64,000 bases of DNA from Ancylostoma caninum. Taxonomy: Eukaryota; Nematoda; Chromadorea; Rhabditida; Ancylostomatidae. The notes under the pieces are model-generated. The model had not been told where the DNA came from. It did not search any database and saw nothing but the letters and a program-made list of their open reading frames with translations. This document shows positions 11,273 to 22,683 of this stretch, piece after piece. Positions within the stretch are counted from its first letter, which is position 1. Every line of letters starts with the position of its first letter. The position numbers were made by a program, and so were the translations under genes. The stretch lies in contig JBAJFG010000493.1 of the NCBI GenBank assembly GCA_037903475.1, positions 62,001-126,000 on the forward strand. The letters are read 5' to 3'.

Positions 11273-13149
11273 TGAAGGAAACTCACCTCCGGTCAGAAAC
11301 GCACAGCTGCTTTTTCTCTTCTTTTGATGCTGGTACATTGAGAGGAACTGCAAAGAAAAATATTTGAGTAGAAAAAGGAAGGAGAAACTATGGTTAGATT
11401 CTCTCAGAAATGGGTTTTGATAGCAGATCACGACCTGTAGATAATTTATTAGATATTTGGGGCGAAAATTTGATAAACTGAGCCATCTATGTATGAGATA
11501 CGCATGGGAAGAGAAAGTTCGGAACATCTATTATACAAGGTTCAAGTAAACATCCAATAAATGGAAGCAACAATTGACGGCAGAACGAAGCATCTTTTTC
11601 GTCTATTCGCTACAATGCTGTTTGATGAAGGGAAGAAGACACTCCCATGAAGACTTCGAAATATTGAGATCTACAGGAAGACACTAAAACCGCTGCTATA
11701 AAGCACCACTTCTGAATTTTGCCTCAAAAGTTATGGGGTAACCATTACAATCCTTAATAGTGTGTTTTTCGGCATTTTTAACAATGCTGCGACATCAACA
11801 ATAAAGATCGACATTCGCAGAAAAAATTTCTCTTTGGTTTCTGCCTGGACTTATTTCCTGAGCATGTGTGGATGGTCGGAAATGACGGCTTCTGTCGGAT
11901 TTTGAAGCGAAACTGAACTGCTATCACATGTCCGCAAAATTAAGCCTTCAGGAATGTCAGAATCGTTCAGGACGGGAAGAACTGCTTTACCAACGTATAA
12001 CTGCTACGGAACTATGGATTTCTTGACGTTTTCACAGAAGTAAGAAGAAGAAAGAGAGGAGACAGGTATTCGAACTTAGGCAGCAGGTCAGGGAGAAAAA
12101 TAGTGCCAAGGTAGCAAAGGAGTCGATGGTTCTTCAGAGGAAATTAAGCATTTATACAAGAATAGATTTGCTGCAAATCTGCAAAACGTAAGCGTTGATT
12201 ATGTTTTTCTATTATATTAATGATGGATCAAAATGTGATAATGATTATATCGATTTTTTTTTTGGATTTTCTGAAAATATTTTCATGGACTTGAAGTGTT
12301 CAGATAACTATCTATGGGCTTTCATTATTGCAGACTTGAAACTGAAGCTTCAGAACCCTAAGTCTAAAATTACAATGTATTGACCGCTTTAAAGGTATTA
12401 TAGTTTAGCTCGTAGACTTTGTAAAACCGCGATCTGGAGCTCCGAAATTTTCAAAATGTATAGCAAAGTACTATACGATCACTGGAAAATCACAAGAGAA
12501 AAAAAGCCAGATCCATGCGCCCACCAGCAGATCCGTTGCATCTGATCCGACCCTGGTTCACAGCCATTCTGCGCTCCTCCAACAGTGTGCTCAGTTTGAT
12601 TCGAGTAGGCTCAGTGAACGCTGAACAAATAGGTAAGTTTTAAAAATTCCACGAAATTTATGGATCTGCATAATCTGCACACGTAAATTCACATTGCGCA
12701 CCAGGTTTCTTTCTGAACAATTTTCGAAGTACGGCCACTGCAAAGCTGGCCATTTCTGGACGGGGACGAGGGACGAGATGTGTTTCGAATTGGTGGTAAT
12801 GCTGGTTCGGCTTAGTGTTCGCCAGTGCTGTTGACGGCATTTGCAACGGCGAATGAAAAGTGTCTCGTATATGTAGCTTTTATGCATTGTTTGCCTGACG
12901 GATGATGTCAGTTATGTCTATGGAGATTGCCTAGAGACACGTGCCGGGATATTGCTGGTGTTTCGTGGGAGGAAAATCGTGGTGAATGAAGCCTGGGAAT
13001 CTACATCGGGACCATGGATTTTTGGTGCTAAAAACTTCTATTTCAATATGGAAATCAAAAATAATGGAAGATTAGGCAGCCAATTCAAGGAGCCTTCAGT
13101 TCAATTCCAGATACAGATCGTTTACAATGTGAAATTAATTAGCTATATT
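11273..13149. other. Unassigned spacer
   Basis: No recognised gene. The minus-strand frame at 12591-12887 (98 codons) has no identifiable motif. The frame at 11159-11527 (minus) straddles the end of the MITE and is therefore unlikely to be real. Confidence 0.45.
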
Positions 13150-13150
13150 T

Positions 13151-13904
13151 TTGGTCGACACTTGGAATCTACCACTTTCCGTAGAAAAGACTAAATTCTT
13201 ACATTTAGGTCATAATAACGAAGAGGCTCATTACAGGTTTAATAACATTGCACTCCAATCCGTTACTGAGGTACGAGACCATGGTTTACAAATAGGCGAA
13301 AAACTTAGTTTAGATAACCACTGCAGAACAATTGTGACCAAAGCTAACAAAAGATTGTATAATCTTTCCAAGTCGTTGTCTACCAAGAATAGTAAAATAT
13401 TAATTGCTACATACAACACCTATGTTAGACCTATTTTAGAATATGGTACGAGTGTCTTTATCTGCTTCAAAAAATCGAACATCAAAAAAAAAATAGAAAG
13501 TGTACAAAACAATTTCACTAGAAGCTTGTATCTAAGAATGGATGGATTCAATTACGAAAACATCCCCAGTAGTTCTGCCCGTATAAAAGATCTAAATCTT
13601 TGCCCACTTCTGCGACGGAGAAAAGTCAATGACCTGGTCATGATTCACAAAATACTAACTGGTATCACCAATGTCAACACCACCAGTTTCTTTAGATTGA
13701 TCACTTCCACCACTAGGGGTGATTTGAAAAAAATTCATTCCATGAAGCAGTTACATCCACAGAGGCAACAATTTCAGTTAACCATGCAGGAAAGCAGTGT
13801 TTGAATCTCAGCGAATTCATTCCATTCCTATTAGCGTGGAACAATTCAGAAAATTGGCAAAACGACTTATCAGGTTATCAAATGTTTCCGATACTTTTCC
13901 ATAG
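13151..13904 (+). pseudogene. LINE (CR1-like) reverse transcriptase C-terminal remnant
   Basis: The frame at 13151-13804 encodes the last part of a non-LTR retrotransposon polymerase. It starts at the block LPLSVEKTKFLHLG (the usual LxxxxxKT/KCxxxxxG motif after the catalytic YADD). It continues through LSLDNHCRTIVTKANKRLYNL and STKNSKILIATYNTYVRPIL-EYG, both characteristic of CR1/jockey-type thumb and connection regions. A frameshift near 13795 moves the remaining reading (ending IRLSNVSDTFP, stop at 13902-13904) into another frame. Everything upstream of 13150 (endonuclease, catalytic Asp residues) is missing, as in a 5'-truncated insertion. It cannot retrotranspose. Confidence 0.85.
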
Positions 13905-14015
13905 AACACACTGCTTCGTTCATGTACTATAGTTGTATCATCTATGAAATGGAATATACGTTAATTGTATGTTTATTTCTGCCCACATGGTGCCCACGTA
14001 ATAAAAAAAAATAAA
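13905..14015 (+). other. LINE 3' untranslated region and A-rich tail
   Basis: About 110 bp follow the stop codon and end in an A-rich run containing AATAAA (around 14000-14015). This is where a LINE transcript would end. No clear target duplication was found. Confidence 0.5.
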
Positions 14016-15318
14016 TTCCTGATAATACAGCTCTACATATGCCACTACTGAAGTTGCGCAAAATAAGCATCCAGGGATTGATCGATATTCTGTATCGAGT
14101 TAATAAAGCAGGTCGACTTGGATAGTATGAAGCATGCTACACCTCTACATAGTTATGAATTGTATTGTAGTGATTCGATGGGGAATGAGAATGCTCAGAA
14201 TGGTCGGCTCTATAAAATCCGCAAGAAACATTTAGCCGGAACATCCGAGCAGGGTTCGGAAAAGAACAAAAAGCCCCATCGAAAGTTCTTGCAAGTTGGC
14301 TTAAGTTGCTCAAATTAGGCAAAAGCGTTAGTTTGTTTTTGCATAAGAGGAAATTGCAATTATTTTCGCAGCAGCCTGATATAAACAGATTGGAGGCTGA
14401 ATCATATGTTTACATAGATTTGTTAGTGGTTCGCAACGTCCCTAATGCCAAAGCACTATAACAAATTGCATGATTAAGAACCAATACCAAGTGGGAAGCC
14501 AATGACAAAAGGGCAAATAAGCCGGATGGAAATGTGGCGCCAGCGGGAGGGCACTTGCACTACTCTTGGAAGCCTGTGATCGTAAAGGTGACTCAAAATA
14601 TGAGGATGATTTCAAATTAGTTCACGAAGCACTCCGTTCAATACAAAGCCTATCCCGAAAAATGTATGTGGTGAGCTTTCGCTGCAAGCTTCTAAGCTCC
14701 AGATGTGAGCACTAGGGAGGCTAGTTATGAAAGCTAGTCCCACAATGTCTGGAACAAGTTGCGGCAGACTTTGCCTACCCTACTCTTCTGGGAAATTTTG
14801 ACTTTCAGGTAATGCTTCACCTTTTCTTGATTCTAACCGGGAAATATAAGACTTTGAGAGAATGAGTGTGACAGTGAGAGTGCGTGAGTGAGAGAGAGGC
14901 TCTGAAAACGACTAAGCCCTATCTCTCCCTTTTCAAATCATGTGCCACATTCAAAATGAATAAGGGGAATTTGAGGCGTATGTCAATCTAGTGTTCCTCT
15001 AAAAAAATGTAAAAGTGGTGACAAAGTGGTGACAGACCACCTGAAAAACCAGAAAAGCGTTCCGTAGAAAGCACGAAATGAGTTGATTTGGACAAGAGAG
15101 TATTTTGGAGGAATTCTTAACCAGGATTGTATTTAAGAAAAAGTCGGTGAAAACAAAAATCCAGATGGACAAACAGCTACATAAGAATTAATCCAACTTA
15201 GCGCCAGAGAAGTTCTTCCCTCCAAACGTTCCATAGAAAGAAATTTGTGAAGTAGATTCACAAGAAATCACTGACATCCTGCTGCGAAGCTGTAAATCTA
15301 TTTAGGAAGTCAAAATCA
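14016..15318. other. Unassigned spacer with a degenerate GA/GTGA tract
   Basis: No recognised gene. A simple-sequence tract of GAGTGA-like units lies at about 14858-14900. Confidence 0.45.
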
Positions 15319-15862
15319 CTCAGACAAACCCTCGCTTGGGGCGCGACAATCTCGCTGGCCGCGCAGGTAAGGCTCCGGAACTAGCGGGATTGTGGCGCGC
15401 GACCAGCGACGGCGTCACAACCGGTCAAGTGTTGAACGTTGAGCGACAAGGACACACCACATACGTAGATGTACTGATGGCACGTGACCATTTTGACAAA
15501 AATGGCTGAGCTCCCCTTCAATGGATGGGAGCTAGCGCTTGAAAAAGACCTGCTTTACGCCCTCAGAAACCGAACCTGTCCGCTGCCCTGACCGGAGGAG
15601 TCACACTGATGTAGCCTCGTATTTCTTGCTGGAGAAGATGTGTTCTCGCGCGCGCCGAGCGAGTGTTTCTCGTCGTCTGCATCCTTCAAAAATCGTCCCT
15701 GGTCTGCTCCTAGCAAAATTTTGCTCTGCAGAAGCGAGTGACTTTACCGACCTGTGTCTTCGAGTCTGTACAACTTCCTTCTGCCGCGCGCGAAGCGAAG
15801 TCGGGCTCGCTTCTCGCGGAGACCGCAAACAGGTGCGCGCGACCAGCGAGGATTTGTCCGAG
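15319..15862. mobile_element. Possible GC-rich TIR element
   Basis: The left end begins CTCAGACAAACCCTCGCT and the inward reading of the right end begins CTCGGACAAATCCTCGCT, about 27 bp with several mismatches. The interior is unusually GC-rich for this window and repeats GCGCGCGACCAGCGA. The plus-strand frame at 15539-15865 (108 codons) runs into the right end and has no known motif. I see no target duplication, so the element call is tentative. Confidence 0.4.
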
Positions 15863-15890
15863 TAAGCTGATCTGGGAAGAGATCAGCTTA
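15863..15890. other. Perfect 11-bp hairpin
   Basis: TAAGCTGATCT and AGATCAGCTTA form perfect arms around a 6-nt loop, immediately outside the candidate TIR element. The role is unknown. Confidence 0.6.
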
Positions 15891-16188
15891 ATTCTGACTT
15901 TCGCCAGATTTCGGCGCGCACTTACTGCATTTACTAGATTCTAGATTCACTGATGAATGATCTATTGAGTTGGTTCTTAACAATCACGCGCTTTTCTTCT
16001 CCTTGAAGAACTTCTGTTCGCATTTTTTTGGCACTTGTTATCATAAAAGTTGTGTTCATACACAGCTGTAACTCAGCTTACTTCCATGGTTTCGCGAGCG
16101 TTGTGATCGCAAGGAGTCGTAAGATTGGAAGGGCTAACGTCTGTTGCCAACTACTAGATGGCTTAACAATAATAATATTATTATAATA

Positions 16189-17477
16189 TTAGGTTGTGTA
16201 CAAATTAGTTGCGTTTTTTTTGACGCGTAACTTTAAACGTTTACAACTCGGCTCAAACGGAAGTTTATTAGACAAGATAAGAACCATTAGAATCTACGCA
16301 TTTTTGCCAACGTTTCGCAAGATCATAAATTTCCTTGCGGTAGAAGTCCGAACTTCTAGAGGCTATGAACTCGTTGAAGGCATTTTCAGCATCAGTCTGA
16401 CTTTTGAAAACTCTTCCCTTGATGAAGTTGTCGAGGTTCTTGAAAAAGTGATAATCAGTTGGCGAAAGGTCTGATGAGTATGCCGGATGAGGCAGTACTT
16501 CGTAGCCAAGGTCCTTTAACTTCTGCAGCGTTTTTCTTGAAACATGAGGTCTGGCATTATCATGGAGAAGAATCGGACCTTTTCTGTTCACCACTGCTGG
16601 GTTCGCATGTGCCAGTTTCTCATGCATTTTGTCTATTTGGTGGCAGTAGTTGTCCGCGTTGATGGTTTCATCTGGTTTTAGGAACTCGTGATGTAAAATT
16701 CCTGCGTAATTCCACCAAACTGTGACCATAGTCTTCTTTTGGTGCAACTTCTGCTTCGGAAAAAATTTTGGGGGCTCATCTTTGTCCACCCACTGTGAAG
16801 AACGTTTCCGATTATTGTAAAGAATCCATTTCTCGTCGGAGGTTGCGACTGGATCAAGGAAAGGCTCGTTTTTATTCCGTAAAAGCAGCTCCGATGAGAT
16901 CTGATAACGCCTGAGCATCTGTTCAGCGTCCAATTCATGTGGCACCCACTGATCCTTTTTCTTCACTTTTCCAATTTTTTTCCAAACGCTTGGCGACGGT
17001 GGAAAATGATACTTGAAGATCTTCCGCTATCTCATGAACAGTTTTTCGTGGATCCGACTCCACCACAGACTCCAGGACGTTGTCGTCAAGTTCACGGATG
17101 CGACCTCGACCTGGTTCATATTCAAGGCTCCTGTTTCCTGATCGGAATTTTTGGAACCAGAGTTGAGTGGTGCGAATTGAAACGACATCTGGTCCCCATG
17201 CTTTCACGATATTTTCGTGATCTTCCACTGCTTTCCGTCCAAGCTTGAACTCATGAAGCAAAATGATACGAATTTGTACATTGAAGAGCATCTTGAATAA
17301 CGGGCGGAACCAAGCCAAGAGTGAGCTCCGAAACAAATGAACATCACGAAATGAATGAGCGAAAGATAAGCTTCTAAATGGTTTACAACATTGGGAACGT
17401 TACATGAACAATACATGAAAACCAGTAGGTCAAAAACTGGTTTGCAAAAAAACGCAATTAATTTGTACACAACCTAA
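16189..17477 (-). mobile_element. Mariner transposon, family A, nearly intact
   Basis: The element is 1289 bp, a normal mariner length. The terminal inverted repeats of about 32 bp start TTAGGTTGTGTACAAATTA on both sides and differ at one base plus the length of a T/A run. A TA target duplication flanks it at 16187-16188 and 17478-17479. It carries one transposase gene on the minus strand, interrupted by a single frameshift. The near-identical ends and otherwise open gene indicate that it inserted recently compared with the other mariners in the window. It may belong near the hookworm mariner called bandit; that placement is from memory and unverified. Confidence 0.95.
16268..17291 (-). pseudogene. 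Mariner transposase (DD34D), one frameshift
   Basis: The transposase binds the element's inverted repeats and performs cut-and-paste transposition in the nucleus. The first frame (start chosen at MLFNVQIRIILLHEF, 17291) holds the paired helix-turn-helix region, with the linker motif LEYEPGRGR. It runs into an A7 run (T7 on the plus strand, 16975-16981), where one extra base shifts the frame. The second frame (16268-16966) continues with WVPHEL, then the first Asp in TSDEKW (residue 44 of that frame), the second Asp in HDNARPH (136) and the third in SPTDYHFF (171). Exactly 34 residues lie between the last two, the mariner signature. Total length would be near 340 residues, typical for the family. 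All catalytic residues are present. A sequencing error in the homopolymer is an alternative to a true mutation. Confidence 0.92.
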
Positions 17478-17479
17478 TA

Positions 17480-20400
17480 CTATTATAATTTCCAGCGGGG
17501 GAAGTTTAGCGTCAGCGTTAGAGCTGACCAACCATTTGTTACGAAAATTGTGGCGAAAACTGAGAACTTGCACTACAGCGTTTACGCTGTAACATCAAAA
17601 TAATAATCTTTCAACTCATATCCCGGACACAAAGATGTTTTCGATGATTTGATTGTCATGTGATCATCGGAACAGTTTCTTAGGTTCTAATTTGCGCAGA
17701 CGCTAAGACGTGCAAATTTCCCTGGGTACCGTCGTTAAGATAATGGACAATGATTATCTACGAGTAAAACACTAATACCGCGTCTGTACAAAGGGATGAT
17801 CACAACGAGAAAAATTTGTGCGGTTAAGCCACTGCGGTGGATCTTTTTAGCTGAAAAAAGAACTAACATGCTGAAACTCAAAATTTATCTGGCAAGACAC
17901 AAAAAAATGGCGCTACTCCTTTTCCTGTCATTGTTACAGTGAATCGAGTTGTGCTTGAATAGCATACAATAACCGTATTCATGAACGATCTCAGGACTGT
18001 TGTAGTCCTTTCGCATAGTGGACGAATTTTGCAGACCACAAGGTGGTATTCACGAATGCCGTGGGAATCTACTCGGAACCTCAGAATCTTTCCGTTAATG
18101 TTCATGAGTCACACAACAGACTTTCTGGAAGAACAGTGGGGTACACGTGAGAGTGAAAAGTTCACCTTCCAATGTATCATTGAGATGTAAGGTTCATATA
18201 TTTAACTGGAGGATCACCAAAGATTTCTTGGTACAGCACTGAGGTCCACTTCGGAATCGGGGATTGCTCAGGATTCTTGAGCTTGAGCTGATATCTAAAG
18301 GAAATTGGCAAAATGCTCCATCTGATCTCTATGCCAAACATTTTCTCCTCCGGAGTGCACCGAAATGGATCAAATTTGAATCGCCAACAACTGAGGGAGA
18401 TACCCAACACTGCGAGGGTAACAGAGGTAAGAAACCTCCTCAAGCTAACGCAACAAATAGAGTGAAACAGAAAAAAGCGGTAACAGAAGGATGGAAGCAT
18501 TTGCTATGAATGGGTTCGAATGAGTACTTCCGTGAAGAAAAGAAGATGAATAACATCAAAAAAAACTCTGCTCAAACTTTAATAGAAGCAAAAACTGAAG
18601 AATACGGTAACAATAACAATAAATCTCCTACCAGTTTCCGAGCGGAAGAAACGAGATGGGGCTTGTTGGCTACGTTCCCGGTTCGACGTTCCAAGACGAA
18701 CGGCTTGATGGCTGGAAAAATCCGAGAACATTCAATTATTGGAAATAATGGTCGGTCGAAATTTTTCCTGCATCTCAGTCCTTCTCTTCAGGATGGCACG
18801 CCTCATAGAACAAGCGAATTTTATGTGAACGACCACTAAGTGCCTGGCAACCGAGTTCAAATGTGGCTGCTGGTTTGGCCAAAATATCTATAGCAGTAAT
18901 TTTCAATGATGGTCTTTGAGAAGGACTTTTGTACGCTTTTTTACGTGATGATGGATTTTACAAATACATCAGATGTCATGCACTGTGCAGAAATTGTGAG
19001 AAAATTCACAGGTAGAAAATAATGTCACACTCCCACACTTACTGATTAGTGTTCTAGGACTTGGTAAGGGAAATCCGTTTGAAAGTTACAAATGAAATCA
19101 TGTAATAACTTTCAAATCTTCGTAATTTACCCTTTCCATTTCCTACTTTCAATCGGGCTTTGAGAAAACGATTTCGGTCTGTCTGGCCATCTCAGAGCTA
19201 AAAATTTCAAATAAAAAAGAAATTTCTCGTCGAACTTCACTTACTGCGGTTGCTTGCTAACCTGGAGCGGGATGCAACACTGAAATTACCCATGGTGTAC
19301 ATGTTAACTTACGTATTTGCCCTTGACATGGCACCCATTAGCATGTCTACCCAAACGTGACGTTATCCATACCCGTGGGCAATCATACCCACCACTATGA
19401 GATTACCCGTCTTTTCAATGATGCATCCGAGCACTGATGCTCAGAATCATAGTGATTTTGAACCATAACGCCACTACCATAACGGACTATGTACATTAGA
19501 GATATGGTAGAAATTTAAGAAAAAATGCCAGCATTTCGTATGAAAGTGCAAACTAAGTGAGAAATATTTATGGAAGCCAAAAACTGAAAATGCCACAATG
19601 ATCCACGGAAAAATGCTACTGGATACGGGACATGAAATCAGAAGTGCTGGAGATCCGGATCGCGTCTGCGTAAATCCCTGGCTGGTGCTTTTCAAAATTT
19701 ACTTTTTAATCTGAATGCCAGTTTCTATGATACTATGCTGCGAAAACTGGTCCCCAACACATTTTTAATAAATTCCGGTTGAATAAAGGTATATTTTTAA
19801 AGTTGTACGAAATACAAAATATATGGGATAACATACACCAAGAAGCATACGAGCGCATCCGTGAGCAAGGATCGTGGTAGGTCGATCTGTGGGAAAAATA
19901 AATCACCACATTCTGAAGCTGCAGTTGTTATCCACATTAGATTTATATCTTTCGCATCCTGAAGTTATCACGATTCCAGCACTATAAGAACCCACACAAA
20001 TGACGTCCACGAGCCTCGGAAAATGGATTGCGGGACTAGCACGATTCATGTGGTGAGAACAATTGGTCAGGATTGATAGCAGCGCAAAGGTGGCACAAAT
20101 TACTGATAATGTATACGTCAGTTGGAAATGGTAACTTTTTGGATACACTGTAAAGCCTGTGAAGAAAAAAGTAGTCACTCAGTAGCTAGATCAACGAACC
20201 TTTCCAATGAGATTAGTGCCTTGCAGTTGGTTCAGAGTAGGCAAATTTCCTGGTGTATTTCATTAACACCATCTTCCCCGACCACTGTTTATGGAACGAC
20301 ATCCATAGGAAAATGTAGGGATTGAAAGTTCAAAAAGCCACCTTCCCTCGATCTTCGAGATCTTATGAAGTTCCTCGCAAAATATTATATGCATTTCATT

Positions 20401-20829
20401 TGTGTGCAGTCTGATTAATTATAGTGGCCAATTCTCCTGAGATTTCTCACACAAATTCGCTTCAGCGCGTCTAATTTTCTCTCCTTAGTTCTTAATTTCC
20501 TCTCCTTACTTCTCAAATGTAGAACAAAAAGTGAAGAACAAATCAATTCGCTGGCCCTTGTATGGTCGATGTGTGTTTTTCTGAAGATACACCATAGTAC
20601 TGATCTTCTAGTACATTCACCACGGCCCTGTATCGGACGTTAGAGCACATTCCTCGCCTGACATTGAAGTTACAGGTTTCACTATCAGTTAGACTCACCA
20701 AATTTTTCTATGTTTTCCTCCTCCACTCTTCGCAGAGCAGCGCACGGTTTTTCGTCTTAATAATTCATGAAACTTCGCTGGACATTAATTTAAATTGCAA
20801 CAAAATACGCGCTAAAAAGCAATGACGCT
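17480..20829. other. Unassigned A+T-rich spacer
   Basis: About 3.3 kb without a recognised gene. The longest frames are 18510-18839 plus (109 codons, Asn/Lys-rich) and 18177-18500 minus (107 codons); neither shows a family motif. Confidence 0.45.
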
Positions 20830-21713
20830 CCGTTAGTGAAATTGTTCAGCAGCAAGGAGATCAACATTATAGCACAGTTCTATTTTAAAGACTCTCATGA
20901 CTTCTCGCCAAATGTGGGCACAAATTGTATACGAAAGCAAAATTTCGTTGAGCCTGAGGCGTCTTCCTCCATTAACTGCCTTACAACGCATAGTATTTTT
21001 TGTCGGATTTTTCTTATGAACTGGACATGATTGTGGTTTGCATGGAAAGAAAGGATAAACATGTTTTCGAATCAGATGGTGTAAAACGGTACAGAATCTT
21101 TCATACATATTGTCCATATCAGTGAAGCCTTGCAATGAGCGTTCCCAGTTAACTAGGTTCAGGTCATACTTCAAACCAATGTAGCCAGTCTTAGCGTAGT
21201 CCAAGAAAGAACACGTAGGAAATGGGGCTTTCGTAGAATGAAAATGTGGTTAGATTTTCCAAGGGGATGAAGTAACTCAGTCTTAATCACTGCCTAATCG
21301 GTGTCACAAAGAACAAGATCCAACACATTAGAACCACATGTGGGGTCAAATGCGTGTTGCTTCAGGTTGTGTGATGAAAACAATCTGAGGAACTGCTCAC
21401 TTTTTGAATCATACGCAGTAGGCACTCCATTCCACTCAATATCTTCCCATGAGTAACATAGTTATCGTCAAGAAATTTTAGAAACTCTTCTGAGACTTGT
21501 TTATTGATTCTTGGTGGTTGATATGCGTTTATTAAACGGAATGAAGAACCTCCCCAGTCAAAATCAACAGTAATGCTTGAAACTCCATCCCTATTGAAAA
21601 ATCTGCCCACATCAATCACTTTCAAAGTGTTATGTAGCATGACGGCTGCTCCACCTCCATAACTCACCCTATCACATCTAATTATATTGTAAGGAAGGTT
21701 ACCCAATATCATA

Positions 21714-22438
21714 TTAGGGTGGTCAGAAAGTCTTGAGCCGTTTTTGACTTTTTTTGCGCTTTATTTTATTACTTAGCCCACAGTGGAATTTGCTCAACTA
21801 TATAATAGCCACAGTTAGTCACTGCTGTGTCCCACCTAATGGGCCGGTCAGCGTTCCCCTTCTTCCAGAACTGGGAAGACTGGAAGCCAAAGAAATCGCT
21901 GACCTCCGTTCCAACATGCTCAACTTTGGTGAATTTTTTCTTAGCCAGGAATGCCTCGAGGGGATGAAATAAGTGAGAGTCAGAAGTGGCAACGTCAGGA
22001 GAATACGGTAAGTGGGGAAGCGGCTCCAACCCAGCTCCTCCTATTTTTCAGGGGTCCCTTAAGCAAAATGGGGCGTAGCGTCACCATGGCGTAGGTGTAC
22101 AAAAAACTCGTCTTTGCCGTTTTTCTCAAACAGCATTCGCGACCTTCCGGAATTGATTGGCGTATGTGTTACTGATGACCTTGTATGTTTGCGGGAGCAG
22201 CTTACAATACGACATTCCTGGCGAATTCCAGAGGTAGCAAAGGAAAGACTTGTTTGGGTGGGGGTGCGATTTGGTGGATCTTCTGCTCGACGGAGCCACA
22301 TGGCAAGATGTATGTTAGAATCGTAGAGGACACAACTCTCATCTCCAGTAATTAGTTATTCCAGAAACTCCTTTCGGTGTGGTCAATGAAGAAAAAACTG
22401 ATCTTGGGTAGGAGGACCTCTTTTGGAATTGACGTCGT
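21714..22438 (-). mobile_element. Mariner-like element, family B copy 2, nested in LINE
   Basis: The 3' end (plus-strand left) starts TTAGGGTGGTCAGAAAG...TTGAGCCG next to TA at 21712-21713 and matches the ends of the element at 7198-8068. The other inverted repeat is absent: similarity to copy 1 stops near the AATTACGACGTC motif and LINE sequence resumes directly. The element therefore lost its 5' end, together with about 60 bp of the LINE, in a later deletion. Its insertion inside the endonuclease region dates it after the LINE. Confidence 0.85.
21769..22430 (-). pseudogene. Mariner transposase catalytic remnant (family B)
   Basis: Fragments of the DD34D catalytic domain in several frames. 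The first Asp block is present as ITGDES; 22059-22301 carries DPPNRTPTQTSLSFATSG and FFVHLRHGDATPH (the second Asp region, altered); 21769-22029 carries LPYSPDVATSDSHLF (third Asp kept) and ends GYYIVEQIPLW. The sequence is a close relative of 7348-8017. Frameshifts, stop codons and the missing N-terminus rule out function. Confidence 0.82.
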
Positions 22439-22683
22439 AATTTGGAAACATTTTAGAAATACACGAAATTCATCGAGCTTGTTTCTGATGCTTCTGCAGT
22501 TGAGTATGCTATGAGGCAATCTTTCCGAGTTTTAACAATTTTTTCGAGAACTAAGAGCCTTACGTGGATATGGCAGTGATTTCGGTTTAAAGACAGAGCA
22601 TTCCCTTGCAATGCAGCTGCAATAGCTCGATCATCCTTGTTCATTTCAATCATTTGAACAGTCTCAACTGGGCTGTTACCATT

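Larger units (their letters stand above)
20833..22506 (-). pseudogene. LINE ORF2 endonuclease domain, split by a transposon
   Basis: This domain nicks genomic DNA to prime reverse transcription. The start, LNCRSIRNKLDEF (about 22506-22443), is the first conserved endonuclease block. After the mariner insertion the frame resumes at MILGNLPYNIIRCDR and continues GGGAAVMLHNTLKVIDV and FRLINAYQPP. A frameshift at about 21430 leads to NGVPTAYDS, SNVLDLVLCD and a GKSNH block, where an endonuclease normally has SDH. The frame at 20833-21204 continues DYAKTGYIGLKYDLNL. A stretch of roughly 20 residues is missing at the insertion point, and the GDFN block is degraded. Multiple frame breaks and the altered catalytic blocks make it non-functional. 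Confidence 0.82.

Noticed and set aside
11159..11527. 122-codon minus-strand gene
   Set aside because: It begins outside and ends inside the TTAA MITE. The shared peptide KAVCHLVF with 48157-48525 comes from the MITE's terminal repeat.
15539..15865. 108-codon Arg/Ser-rich protein
   Set aside because: The composition follows the GC-rich repeat, the opposite strand is also open, and it ends in the proposed inverted terminus.
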